Counted from the first letter of the stretch, positions 35,638 through 46,595 are shown. The stretch: 64,000 nt of DNA from Garcia nutans (GCA_947685225.1 CANTUV010000051.1:6510001-6574000); one strand, 5' to 3'. Made by a program: numbers and translations. The notes: generated by a model not told the origin, from the sequence alone.

Positions 35638-37631
35638 TACTTAAACTTTTTTTTTTAATTTTATTTTTTGACCGGTTGGACACTCTGTGACAGAGACTTA
35701 TGCTAATGTGTCGGTTCATATTTATTTTTTATTTTAATTTAATTATTAACTGGCGTTAAAAATTATTAACGCTCATTAAAAATTTTTAATGCCCGTTAAC
35801 ATCATAAATTTTTTTAAAAAAATATTACAATACAAAGAACTCACTATTAACACCAATTAACAATCATTAATGGGTGTTAACTCATTTAATGGGACTCACA
35901 TATATTTAATGTAGTTGAAGTAAAGGAGAACCTTTCTAAAATGAGGATGGAGAGTTATTAATTGACAATTTGTGAGAAAAATAATTAAAATTAGTTGATT
36001 TAAATATAATAATATTATATGAAGAATTATACAAAAGTGTTTAAATCAGCAAAAAAAATTCCTGGGAAACATTTTTACAGTCTAATTACTTTTAAAATAG
36101 AAATTTTTGATGGTATTTTCGTACTCATTTGTTTAGTGGCTAAAGTCTTCAATTTAGCTTCAATGCGTGATATTTATTCTAACAATGATTTTAAGTGCTA
36201 ATAATTTATGTTTTTGGTGCATTGTTGTTATGGGTTTGCTGAATGGACATTGACTTTTTCAGCTTGTTCTGTATTCTGATTTGGATAATTTATATAACAT
36301 GTCTTAATTGAAATGCAGGATGGCGAGGCTTGCTTTTATGTTTTCAACTAGCATTCTGTTATAGATATTGGTGTGTGTTTAATTAAATTGGTTATGTTTG
36401 TGATGTTCCTGTATTATTTTTATCGTTTAAAAAATCTATTCAATATATTGCAGGTATTTTGTATCGTATCATATCTACTTCTAATAGAATTTTCATTTTT
36501 CTACATTTGCATTCGTATGCCTTATTGTGTATGTCATTTTCTTATTGCTAGTCTTTAATTTTACAAGATTTATAATGAAGAGATTGCACGCTCCTCCAAT
36601 CAAAGAGACTTGGAATCTGATTAAATTACTTTATCCACATTTGCTGGAAACTTAACTTTTGTTACCTGTGTCCTTGTGATACATTTGATAAAAAATAATT
36701 ACCTTGTTTAATAGGTTAAATCTTAAACATTGCTTTCTCAATTGGAGGTTAATTTTATGTGTTAAAATGCAATTCACTTGATTGGGTTGGATTAGTATGT
36801 TGCTGCATTGGCATGATAGGCTTCTATTTACTAGTGACTGAGGATATTTTGCCTCATATTTCTTATGAGATTCTTTTAGGCCTCCTCGTAATAATTTTCC
36901 TATCATATTGGAGTTGAATCAAGTGAGATGGGACCTTACTACTCTTAGATAGAGAATATAAGTCTTCTTTATCATGCTCTTTATAGCCTTGGTGGGAGTG
37001 TTATATTTAATGGCAGGAGGGCTTTAAGTTGGATAAAATTGATTTAACTCAAGGATAATGGTGCTCTGAATGGTTAGAGGTAAGGGGTGGTCTTCCTGGT
37101 ATTTTGTCTACAAGAGAGCCCAAAAATAGATTTTAGGTTATTTCGTAGGATTAAACCGGTAAAATGCAGAAAAATAATGGATTAAGAAGGAGATTATATA
37201 ACTTAGTTTTTCTATAGGTTAGCTAACGATAAGAGGAAGAATATCATGAAAAAGAATGAAACTAATTGATATTACTATTTCCATTTAACTTTTTATTCAT
37301 TTACGATGATTTTTGATGTTAACGGGCATTAAAAATTTAATGCCCGTTAATAATTTTTAATGGACATTAAAATTTTTTTGCTCATTTATGTTAATTTTCG
37401 ATGTTAAAAATTATTAAAAAATTTTAATATCTGTTAATAATTTTTAATGCCGTTAAGAATTAAATCAGAATAAAAAAATACGAACTGACACGCTAGCATA
37501 ATTTTTTATCACAGAGTGTTCAACCGATTAAAAAATAGAATTAAAATAAAATTTAAGTTTAAGTACCAATTTATTAAAAAAAATCGTGATTGAAATCGGT
37601 GCAAAGTTTAAGTAATTTTTTAAAATTAACC
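35638..37631. other. Interior and right arm of the split TIR element
   Basis: 35638-35830 completes the left arm. 35830-37310 is the unique interior, with short open frames only and a few mixed-composition patches (36560-36650, 36990-37150) that might be captured host sequence; none is recognisable. The right arm begins near 37319 with a perfect hairpin. No MuDR-type transposase motif was found. Confidence 0.55.
37319..37350. repeat. Perfect 15-bp-arm hairpin in the right TIR
   Basis: TTAACGGGCATTAAA, two central A bases, then the exact reverse complement. The phrase TTAATGCCCGTTAA also occurs in the left arm near 35785-35800, so it is part of a repeated GGGCATTAAA module of the TIR. Confidence 0.9.
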
Positions 37632-38107
37632 TTTAAAAAAAGGTAAAATAGATGTTTAAAAATTAATAGCAGAGAAGAAGTATGATATTATAATTAGTTT
37701 AAAAATTCTAATGTAAAACAATAAATTAAAAAATTATTAATATAATTTTGTCAGAACTTAGATAGATTAAAATATATTTAAAAATTAATGCTAAAGAAAA
37801 AAATTTAAAAAATTAGAAAAAATAATTGCAGTTAATTAGTTTAAGACCCAATTTCATTAAGAGAGAGAGAAAGAGAGATTTAAAATTGCATATGTCAATT
37901 TTAACCCCTCTCTCTCACACAAACATAGGGAAAAAAAACAGAAAAATATATTTAATCAATATATTTTTTTAAAGAAGCACACATAAAATTACATATAAAT
38001 CACTAAAAAGAAGCCATGGAATACTCTATAGAGCTTTATCTCGCCAACAAAAGTTGATGTCTTGAAGAAAGGCTAGATTCATCATCTTACATGCCACTGA
38101 ATTAGCT
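37632..38107. other. AT-rich spacer, no gene seen
   Basis: It contains a GA-rich run (37859-37880) and poly-A stretches. No open frame or element end was recognised. Confidence 0.6.
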
Positions 38108-38115
38108 TCTCTATA

Positions 38116-38256
38116 CAGTGGCGGAGCTAGGTGGGATCGGGTGGAGGCTGACGATTTTTTTGTCGGCCGTCGGACATGTATTCAACCTTCAGCCCCTCTT
38201 AGCCCCCCTTCTTCTCTTTCAGCCCCCCTCTTCCAGAGGGGCTGGCTCCGCCACTG
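38116..38256. mobile_element. 141-bp hAT-type MITE
   Basis: Terminal inverted repeats CAGTGGCGGAGCTAG (left) and CAGTGGCGGAGCCAG (right, inverted) match at 14 of 15 bases. A perfect 8-bp target duplication TCTCTATA lies at 38108-38115 and 38257-38264, the size made by hAT transposases. The interior is C-rich on the plus strand and non-coding, so it must be moved in trans. Confidence 0.93.
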
Positions 38257-38264
38257 TCTCTATA

Positions 38265-38466
38265 GATATGTCTTATATATATGGACGATCCGATCAAAAC
38301 CCAATAAATTCTTGATATTCTGAATTAAATTTATATTCACTATTGGATAACAACAATCTTAACATAACACATGAACCACACTAGAATTGTCCACTTAAAC
38401 TTCAAGTTTCTGCTAGCCTCTTTCCCAACGTTCTTTCATATCAAAATACACCACCCTTATCTTTGA
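38265..38466. other. Short spacer, nothing recognised
   Basis: Mixed AT-rich DNA between the MITE and the palindrome. Confidence 0.5.
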
Positions 38467-38663
38467 GTTTTTTTTATTAAAATATGAAAAAAAAAGTATC
38501 ATATTTTATTAAAATATAAAATTTTCTTCTATATTTACTTAAATATAAGAGTCAAAATACAAATCAAAACTTTGCCAAAAAAAAATTTCTTATACTTTTG
38601 GCCATGCATAAAATTTTTTAAGATGGTCAAACTGAAATCTTTCGGTGTGGCCAAAATTTTATT

Positions 38664-38696
<33 letters not shown>

Positions 38697-39786
38697 CTAT
38701 TAATAAAAATTATAATTAAAATTAATAATTATATAATTACTAATAATAATAATAATAGTTAATAATTACATTGGACTCAAGTAATTAATATTATTAATAA
38801 TAAAAATAATTATAATTAAATTATAATTATAATTAATAATTATATAATTACTAATAATTAATAATAACAATAATTAATAATTACATTGGACTCAAGAAAT
38901 TAATAGTTTTATTTGAGTCCAAAAATAATTAATAACAATATCATTACAATTAATAATTATATAACTAATAAAAAATATAATTTATATTTATTAATTTTAT
39001 TTATTGTTAGTTATATCATTATTAATTATAATGATATTGTTATTATTAGTTATATAATTATTAATTATAATTATATTGTTATTATATAATTATTAAATAT
39101 AATGATATTGTTATTTATTAATTGTATTTATTATTAGTTATATAATTATTAATTATAATGATATTGTTATTAATTATTTTTGAACCCAAATAAAATTATT
39201 AATTATTTGGGTCCAATGTAATTATTAATTATTGTTATTATTAATTATTAGTAATTATATAATTATTATTTATATTTATATTTATTTATTTATTATTATT
39301 AATAATATTAATTATTTGAGTCCAATATAATTGTTAATTATTGTTATTATTAATTATTAGTAATTATATAATTATTAATTATAATTATATTATAATTATA
39401 ATTTTTATTATTTTTATTATTAATAATATTGAATATTTGAGTCCAATATAATTATTAATTATTTTTATTATTGATTATTAGTAATTATATAATTATTAAT
39501 TTTAATTATATTTTAATTATAATTAATATTATTATTATTATAATAAAATTTTGACCAAACCAAAATTTGTATTTTGTACATGGCTAAACGTATAAGAGAA
39601 AAAAAAGTTTTAACAAAACTAAAAGAGTTTTGGTTTGGCAAAAAATAATAAAAAAATTAAAAAAATATATAAACCGAAATTCAAAATTTCAATTTGTATT
39701 TTGACTCCTATATTTCAATAAATATAAGAAAAAGTCACGTATTTTGATAAAATATGAGACTTTTTCTAATATTTTAATAAAAAATC
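38467..39786. repeat. 1.3-kb palindromic foldback element with ATT arrays
   Basis: The left end TTTTTTATTAAAATATGA and the right end are inverted. Arms of about 190-240 bp pair imperfectly (shared AGAGTCAAAATACAAAT and GGCCAAAATTTTATTATAATAA phrases). The core is built of mirrored units of about 115 bp, carrying TTGGACTCAA on the left (about 38770, 38887) and its inverse TTGAGTCCAA on the right (about 39315, 39437), embedded in ATT/AAT trinucleotide tracts. No coding and no clear target duplication. Confidence 0.82.
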
Positions 39787-40025
39787 CATAATTCTACTAT
39801 ATAAGGGCTACAAGAACCTAAAACCGTTGAAAATCCACTAATCTGTTAACTATAGTCCCTAAAAACACCACTAGCCATTACCTTTTTACTTCATTGTGGA
39901 GCACCATTTGTATTAAGCATTAGAAAATCATCACCGCGAGCTTCCCAAACCACTAAAATCTCTTCTCATTTCCCTTTAATTTCCCTTAGCTCACAATGAG
40001 CATTACCTATAATACTATTGCATTT
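39787..40025. other. Spacer before retroposon
   Basis: AT-rich sequence with no recognised gene or repeat ends. Confidence 0.5.
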
Positions 40026-40828
40026 AACACAACTCTTAATTGATAATCCAAATGCTTGTGTGGTACTTGCTGCGAACAAAACACTTTCCTGGAAGTCTTC
40101 CCTCTTTCTCTGTAGAAGGGCCAACCTTCTCTCTTTAGATCCAGATCTATGGCTGTCACTGACCAACTTACTATTCCAGTTTTTTTTTTTTAGTTTTCTT
40201 CTATGTTTTTTTTTTTTTTTGTGGTTTAGTTTTTCTTTTTAGATCTGGCCCTTAGTTGGCCTGGTGCTTTCTCTACCTCCATGGTGGCTTTTGGTTTTGA
40301 AGTTTTTATTGCTTGGTGGATATATCAGCATCTATTTCAAGAAGCAGGTCATCCTTATCCCTACAGTAAATGTGAATCTTGGAACCCAGTCTTTTTCCCT
40401 CTTGAGTCTTCCTTGGTCAGATCAAGAGGAAGGTGCTTTGAAGACATGTTCTGGTGCCTCCACATTTCAACTCAACGACGAAGATTTACCAGAGATTTCT
40501 TCTCTTCTCTCAATTTGCATGGCTTTTATATCCGAGGATGTATGGGTTCGGTGGCTTGAAGGCTCCTTATGTCTCAACCATGTCCCTCTGTTATTGCAAG
40601 AAAACTTTGCAGAGACGTTTGTTTTTGCTTATTTGGTAGGCCTTTATGTTGTTCTTTCAATGGCTATTTCTTGTTTGTAGGATATGATTAGCTGGGCAAG
40701 GGTTGTGCTTATATTGTTCTTTCTATGTTTTCTTTGTTCCCTAATGCTTTTTAAGGCACCTTGTACTATTTCTTTCAATTAATGATAGTTGATTTTCTTT
40801 GATTAAAAAAAAACACAACTCTGAATTG
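40026..40828 (+). mobile_element. Short poly-A retroposon with target duplication (LINE-derived?)
   Basis: A 17-bp direct repeat AACACAACTCTTAATTG (40026-40042) and AACACAACTCTGAATTG (40812-40828; 16 of 17 match) brackets about 770 bp ending in a poly-A run (about 40805-40813). This is the mark of LINE-driven retrotransposition. The body has T-rich tracts and one open frame, 40264-40680 (138 codons), with hydrophobic leucine-rich wording I cannot place. It could be an internally deleted L1 or a retroposed transcript. Confidence 0.75.
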
Positions 40829-41430
40829 CTACAATCTTGGCACTCAGTGGCACATCCATCCCTTGAAACACGTTAATGTTCTACCACTTCCAACAAAACC
40901 ATCACGTATATTAAAAAAATAGTAGAGATATCAAAATGAGTCATGACACTTGAATACAATGATCGATTACAACCTGTTTAATTAATGATGTAGTTTTGAT
41001 AGAATTTAAAACTACATCATTTTGAATATCAATAAGATAATAATAACCTAACCCTAGCATAATACCCTTTCTCACATTACTTCACACTTTCACACTACAT
41101 TTTCTCTTCTTTCTCTCACCCACTATAATCAAGCTTCTATCACCCAATTTGAACAACCATGCTCAGTCAAATAATTGTTACTTGTGAGTGGTGCTGTAAC
41201 CAACGAGAATTCTAGACTCTCAAAATTTTGTATTTAGTTATTTGCCTAATAGAAGATGTTGCCAATAAGTGTTCTCTATACCGGTACTCGCCATGAAAAT
41301 GACGCAATTTCTCATTGCAAAGTAGTAAAAATTGTACTAGAAAACAAGAAAGAAACATTTGCTAGTGAATGAAAAGAAAATAGGTAAGAAGAAAATAGGT
41401 AAGCTTAGGTCTTCATAATCGGAACTCGAT
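40829..41430. other. Spacer, no gene seen
   Basis: Includes a short inverted pair TAGTTTTGATAGAATTTAAAACTA near 40991-41014. No protein resemblance. The part next to 41430 (about 41380-41430) may be the first internal bases of the Copia remnant. Confidence 0.45.
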
Positions 41431-41662
41431 GCTTTGATACCATAAAGAAACTGTAAACGAAGTAGGATCGGAAAAATGTAGAACAGAGCAAAGAAACTTT
41501 GAGGAAAATTCGTGTATTCTAGGAAGTGATGAGATACAAGAATGAATTGTACATATGCATCTATCTATATACAATCAGTTGTAATAAATTTGCCAACTCA
41601 ACTAACCGACTTCTCAGTATTAACTAACTAACTGCATAGCTAAATAAATAATTATTCCTACA
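41431..41662 (-). mobile_element. Copia-type LTR remnant with tRNA-Met primer site
   Basis: On the minus strand a 211-bp segment 41662-41452 runs TG...CA. After GTTTCTTTA comes TGGTATCAAAGC (41442-41431), which matches the initiator tRNA-Met primer site except at one base. A TATA-like TTGTATATAGA lies mid-LTR. Only a few internal bases follow, so the element is truncated. The partner LTR was not found in the window. Confidence 0.55.
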
Positions 41663-42646
41663 TATATGAGCTATAAACATTCAATTAATTAATTTTCAAT
41701 AAAAAGTACATTATTTAGCAAATGTTATTTTTCTATTTCATCTCAAATTTCACAAATATTCAATGTATTTTATTTTTCATAAAAAAAATATAATGTTTAT
41801 ACTAAATAATCATTTCATCAGGGAACAAAACTATGTCTAATTAGATTTATAAAATAAAATATATAAACCAGTTAAATATCACACAAATATTAAACACCAC
41901 ATATTAGTGGTCTTTGAATATAGAACTAAATCCCCAAACCGCATTGTGTCATTCTTAATTGATCGATATAAAGCCATTATTGGCCATAGTTAACATATTT
42001 TAGCTATTTTTCTTCGTTGCCTATTAATTAATGGCCATGTGCCATTGCAAAGACTTTACAAATTATATTTGGATGAGTGATATTATGATTTAATAATATG
42101 AGCATTTTATAATATGATAAATGTTTGAAAAATTAATATGATATAACATGACTAAATAAATATTTTTAATAAATATTTTATTTGTATAAAAATAAATAAT
42201 TATTTGGTATTGTAGGAGAGTTATTAATTCTGTTAAGTATAGCTTAACATGTACCAAGAACAGTGATAAGTTTGCTGATTTTTGGAGCAGATGGATTAGG
42301 CCACAATTTGTGATGGGCTGGATGTATAGATGTTTTTTTATTATTTGATTCTTTTTGGCAATAAAATCATATTATTGGCCAAAAAATATTTTTATGTGCA
42401 TTAATATTTTAAAATTTTAGTAAAAGTTTTTTTAAATAAAATTTTAAAATAACGGTAAATTATTAGATCAATGGTTTGAAAATTTTATTAAAATTTATGA
42501 TTTTTCAATCCATGATATTATTATGAAAAAATTTATACCATTAAAATGAAATGAAGAGTAAAGCAAATAAAAAATTAATCCATACAACAACAATAACTTA
42601 ATGAAATTTTCTTTTGAAATATAATAGTTAATATCACCAACTATCC
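41663..42646. other. AT-rich spacer, no gene seen
   Basis: No open frame with resemblance. A TA-dinucleotide run at 42647-42662 abuts the LINE tail to its right. Confidence 0.55.
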
Positions 42647-42689
42647 ATATATATATATATATATTTTTTTTTTGACAAGAAAAAAAATT

Positions 42690-43388
42690 TTATTTATATC
42701 TCAAACAAGGAATACCCATACAATCAGTATTAATGAGCCCTTTTAAATCATTGGGCAAAGATTGAAAGCTAGAGAAATTGAAGAAAGTATGTGATATCCT
42801 TCCCATATGAGCAAGCTTATGGGCAATCTGATTTCCCTCTCTAAATATATGAGTGATACTCGAACCTGTGGATTGAAGGAAATTCGAGATTTCAGTTGAA
42901 ATGCCATGGAAATCCGGCGGTCGCCATTGGTGAAGAATGTCGGAAGCTTGGAGAGAATCTGTCTCGATATGGATGGAAGAGTAACCAAGATTTAAGAGCC
43001 AATCAATAACGAATTTAATGGCTGTGATCTCTGCAGAAAGAGGAGAAGAAGCTCGAATAGGGAAGTAACAAGCTGCTACAAAGTTTCCAAACGAGTTTCG
43101 GATCACCGCTCCTCCAGCCGAGAGCAAAGGCGTGAAAGAGGCATCGACATTAACCTTGAAAGGATGAGTCAATGGTAAACGCCAGTAAACTAGGGAAGGT
43201 TTGCGCTGCATTGATCCGAAACCCGCTGGCAGTAACTCCATAATCGAAGCAAACCTCTCTTTAGCAAATTTCCGAGTTGAGTTGATAATACCCCAGTTAT
43301 ATATAGCGTGGCAGATGTTGGTGCGGATGTTGGAGATCAAGAAGTCCCCATCTCCCCATGTGAAATTACAAAAAGCACGCCATATGTG
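42690..43388 (-). CDS. LINE ORF2 C-terminal RNase H, split off by one stop
   Basis: In the same frame as ORF2, right after TGA 43389-43391. It carries HIWRAFCNFTWGDGDF, then RNase H: FKVNVDASFTPLLSAGGAVI, SAEITAIKFVIDWLLNLG and IHIETDSLQASDIL give the D-E-D residues, and REGNQIAHKLAHMG closes the domain. RNase H is typical of many plant L1 ORF2 proteins and was probably fused before the stop arose. The first internal ATG is at 43340. Confidence 0.9.
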   Translation of the reverse strand, partial: HIWRAFCNFTWGDGDFLISNIRTNICHAIYNWGIINSTRKFAKERFASIMELLPAGFGSMQRKPSLVYWRLPLTHPFKVNVDASFTPLLSAGGAVIRNSFGNFVAACYFPIRASSPLSAEITAIKFVIDWLLNLGYSSIHIETDSLQASDILHQWRPPDFHGISTEISNFLQSTGSSITHIFREGNQIAHKLAHMGRISHTFFNFSSFQSLPNDLKGLINTDCMGIPCLRYK

Positions 43389-46300
43389 TCATAATATTAT
43401 TTGCGGAATAAATCTTCGAAGCAAGCCCAACAGGGATTTTGGCTTAGAAACCAACCACCATTTTATAATTTCTAACCTTAATGATGAATGAGTAACATTG
43501 GAGCTCAAAACATAACTGCCAAAGAATCTCCAAATTTTCTGAATATGAGAACACAAATAAAAAATATGATCCAAAGAGCTTTCGGCAGAAAGGCAAAAAA
43601 GGCAACAAGAAGGTCCCGAAATACCCATTAGTTGTAGCCGATCATGAAGTGGTAGTGCCTTATGAAGCACACGCCAGGTGAAAAGAGAAATCTTTATAGG
43701 GAACAGATTATCCCATAGCATGGAAGAGGATAATGTTATACTCTTGTGATTACGCACGCATTCATGAATGGAAGAGAAAGGAACGCTAACATCACTTCCA
43801 TCATAATTATCTGGTAAAAGATCATTTGCTTCCATAATGTCTAAAGCAAAAAAATGCACCTGACATATTCGTTTCCATGAGCAAGAATCAATGATTTGAA
43901 ATTTCATGTCCCCATTTCTGGAGTAGCGCCGACGCATGTAGGAAGCCCACAAAGAATTTCCAAACATATAAGCAATCCAGAGCTTAATAGAAAAAGCATC
44001 TTGGATTGAATTCAAGGATCGGATGCCAAGACCTCCTTCATCTGTAGGATAGCAAAGTTTTTTATAAGAGATCCAATGATGTCGATCGTGGTTGTGAACA
44101 CTTCCCCATAAAAAGCAAGCCATTTTTGTCTCTAAGATTTTAATGACTTCTGCTGGAATCTTCATAGCCCCCATAATATGAATAGGCAAGGAATTAAGAA
44201 CATGTTTAATCAACAATAATCTCCCGCCATGAGATAAAAAGCGTCTTGTCCATCCCATAAGCTTGAAGTCCATCTTCTTTATTAATTCGGCACAATATGT
44301 TGTACGATTAATACCTTGATAGATTGGAGCTCCCAAATAAGTGAAAGGGAGAGATCTCTTTTTAATTGTCAAAGAGGATTCAAGTCTTGAGATCCCCGCG
44401 GGAGAGCAGTGTTTGGAAACATACAGAGAGCTTTTTTCAAAATTAATCTGTTGTCCTGAAGATTTTTGATATTGCTTGAGGAAGCCCTTGAAAGCTTTAA
44501 CACTAATTTGATCACCTCTAATGAAAATTAATAAATCATCAGCGAAAGCCAAATGAGACACTAAGGGGCAGTTGCGGGCCAGCTTATATGGTTGGATGCG
44601 GTTTGAATCAATCAAGTGCGTTAAACCTCTAGAAAAGCATTCAGAAGTCAGAATGAACAAAAAAGGTGAGAGCGGATCTCCCTGTTTCACACCCCGACTT
44701 GGCCGAAAGAAACCATAATTCCTGCCATTCACACAAACAGACAATCTGGTGGATGATAAATGATTCATAATTAAAGTAACAAGAAGTCTTGAAAAGCCAA
44801 AACGCAATAAGACCGCTTCTAGAAAAGGCCATGAAACTCGATCAAAAGCTTTTGCCATGTCAAGCTTGATTGCAATGTTCCCTCCTCTCGCTTTCCTGTC
44901 AAGTTCATGTATCATCTCATTCGCTAAAAGAATTTGTGAGTGGATAGATCTTCCTTTCATAAAACCTGCTTGTTCAGGGGAAATAAGATCACACAAAAAA
45001 GGAGTTAGTCGATCAGCAAGGATTCGAGTGCAGACCTTGCTAATAAAATTGGATAAACATATAGGCCTGAGTTGGTTGAAGCAAGTAGGGTTGTCTACTT
45101 TAGGAATCAGAATAATTTGTGAGCAATTGAAAGATTGCGGGATAGGAAGGCCAAGAAAAAATTCTTTAACCGCACTACAAACATCCCATTTCACAAACTC
45201 CCAGCATTCTCTGAAAAATTTCCCATCAAAGCCATCTGGGCCTGGAGCACTAGTGGGGTCTAGCTTCCAAACAGCTTGCTTGATCTCGCAGTCATTGGGA
45301 ATAGTATTCAAAACCAAATTCTTTTCCTCAGAAATAATAGTAGGGAGAAAGCCCAGTATATAAGAGAAATCTTGGTTAGAAACGGCGTCCGCTTGAAAAA
45401 GATTTGTATAGAAAGAAACAGCCTCATCACCAATATCTTTTTGTTGAGAAAGCCAAACTCCCTCTGAATTAGTAATGGACACAATGCGCTGCAATTTTTG
45501 GATGGTCTTGACATATGTGTGATAGAATTTGGTATTCGCATCACCGTCTTTTAACCACTTTAAATGAGCTTTTTGCTTCCAGAATGTTTCTTCAATGCGC
45601 AGCTTACATAGTAATTGTGCTTGCTTTTCTTGCCAATCTTGTCTATTAGCAGAAGAGGGATTAAGAACGTAACAATTTTCTGCCATTTCCGCTTCGATTT
45701 CTGCTTTTTGAACCATAGAGAAAACATTGCCAAATACCTCTTTATTCCAAAGACAGATTGCAGCTTTTAATTCCTTCAATTTAATATGTAAGCTTTTCAT
45801 ACCACCTCCATGAAAAGTTTTAGACCAAGTATCTTTAACCATGACCATGAAAGAACTGTGAGACAACCACATATGCTGAAACTTGAAGGACTTAGGCACA
45901 TTTGTCAAACTTTGTTTACATTCAAGAAACAGTGGAGAGTGATCAGAAGTGGTTTTACCCAAATGTTTTACAAGAATCTCATCAAAAGCAGCCAAAAAGG
46001 ACGGGTTAGCCATGAATCGGTCCAATCTTTCCCATACCCTGCCTGAACTTCGATTACCAGTCCATGTAAAGGAATTACCCACATGAGGAACATCAATCAA
46101 ACTGCAGTTATCAACACAATTTGAAAACTCTTGCATGCTAAGCAAACATGGGGAGGATCTGCCTTTATATTCAGAAAAATGGCGAATAATGTTAAAATCA
46201 CCACCGATTAACCAAGGCCCTGAATTCCCATCAGCAAATGCTTCTAAACTGTTCCAAAGGCAGCGTCTAGAAGCTCTCGAGTGCGCTCCATAAATGGAAG

Positions 46301-46595
46301 ATAATGTAAACAAAAAGTTTAATTGAATTGCTTTGACAGTTGAAAAAACTGTTTGACCTTTGTCCACAAAGTTAGAGATCTCAAACAAATTATTCTTCCA
46401 TAAGAACCACATTTTATTAGAAGAGGAACCAAAGAAACTAGAAAAACCCAATTGCATAGCAAAAGAGGGCAATTTGTCAGCACCAGAAAGAGGTTCAATA
46501 ATTATTAATAAACCAATATGCAAATCATAACAAAGCTTGTGTAGTCGGGATAAAGAGGAATTAATACCTCTTGTGTTCCAGCATAAAATATTCAT
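43389..46595 (-). CDS. LINE ORF2: endonuclease and reverse transcriptase
   Basis: 1068 codons. The apurinic-type endonuclease is at about residues 1-230 (MNILCWNTRGINSSLSRL, WLIGGDFNII, SDHSPLFLEC). RT is at about 430-720 (LDPTSAPGPDGFDGKFFREC, KLDMAKAFDRVSWPFLEAVL, GVKQGDPLSPFLFIL, LAFADDLLIF with the catalytic F-A-D-D). A zf-RVT domain is near 960-1040 (PIKISLFTWRVLHKALPLHD, CCLFC). The enzyme nicks target DNA and copies its own RNA in place. The start ATG overlaps the ORF1 stop (ATGA, 46595-46592). The ORF ends at TGA 43389-43391, but the same frame goes on into RNase H. Confidence 0.95.
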   Translation of the reverse strand: MNILCWNTRGINSSLSRLHKLCYDLHIGLLIIIEPLSGADKLPSFAMQLGFSSFFGSSSNKMWFLWKNNLFEISNFVDKGQTVFSTVKAIQLNFLFTLSSIYGAHSRASRRCLWNSLEAFADGNSGPWLIGGDFNIIRHFSEYKGRSSPCLLSMQEFSNCVDNCSLIDVPHVGNSFTWTGNRSSGRVWERLDRFMANPSFLAAFDEILVKHLGKTTSDHSPLFLECKQSLTNVPKSFKFQHMWLSHSSFMVMVKDTWSKTFHGGGMKSLHIKLKELKAAICLWNKEVFGNVFSMVQKAEIEAEMAENCYVLNPSSANRQDWQEKQAQLLCKLRIEETFWKQKAHLKWLKDGDANTKFYHTYVKTIQKLQRIVSITNSEGVWLSQQKDIGDEAVSFYTNLFQADAVSNQDFSYILGFLPTIISEEKNLVLNTIPNDCEIKQAVWKLDPTSAPGPDGFDGKFFRECWEFVKWDVCSAVKEFFLGLPIPQSFNCSQIILIPKVDNPTCFNQLRPICLSNFISKVCTRILADRLTPFLCDLISPEQAGFMKGRSIHSQILLANEMIHELDRKARGGNIAIKLDMAKAFDRVSWPFLEAVLLRFGFSRLLVTLIMNHLSSTRLSVCVNGRNYGFFRPSRGVKQGDPLSPFLFILTSECFSRGLTHLIDSNRIQPYKLARNCPLVSHLAFADDLLIFIRGDQISVKAFKGFLKQYQKSSGQQINFEKSSLYVSKHCSPAGISRLESSLTIKKRSLPFTYLGAPIYQGINRTTYCAELIKKMDFKLMGWTRRFLSHGGRLLLIKHVLNSLPIHIMGAMKIPAEVIKILETKMACFLWGSVHNHDRHHWISYKKLCYPTDEGGLGIRSLNSIQDAFSIKLWIAYMFGNSLWASYMRRRYSRNGDMKFQIIDSCSWKRICQVHFFALDIMEANDLLPDNYDGSDVSVPFSSIHECVRNHKSITLSSSMLWDNLFPIKISLFTWRVLHKALPLHDRLQLMGISGPSCCLFCLSAESSLDHIFYLCSHIQKIWRFFGSYVLSSNVTHSSLRLEIIKWWLVSKPKSLLGLLRRFIPQIIL

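Larger units (their letters stand above)
23904..37631. mobile_element. Long-TIR (Mutator-like) element, split by Tat element 2
   Basis: The left arm starts GGGTTAATTTT at 23903-23913 and the right arm ends in its inverse at about 37631. The arms are interrupted: the left arm is 23904-23982 plus 35638 to about 35830, and the right arm is about 37335-37631. Shared inverted phrases include TACTTAAACTT, CGGTTGGACACTCTGTGA (CGGTTGAACACTCTGTGA on the right) and GCTA(A/G)(T/C)GTGTC. Without the 11.66-kb insertion the element is about 2.07 kb. The flanks TTAAAAAAA fit a 9-bp duplication but are low-complexity. No transposase is seen. Confidence 0.8.

Noticed and set aside
36019..36558. Transposase gene inside the split TIR element
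   Set aside because: Open frames are 60 codons or less and show no MuDR motifs.
38655..39545. CRISPR-like or satellite array
   Set aside because: The units are mirrored about a centre and made of ATT tracts; this is a palindrome, not spaced direct repeats.
44857..45467. Plus-strand open frame of 168 codons in the LINE
   Set aside because: It mirrors the RT domain of ORF2 on the opposite strand and has no start context or resemblance.
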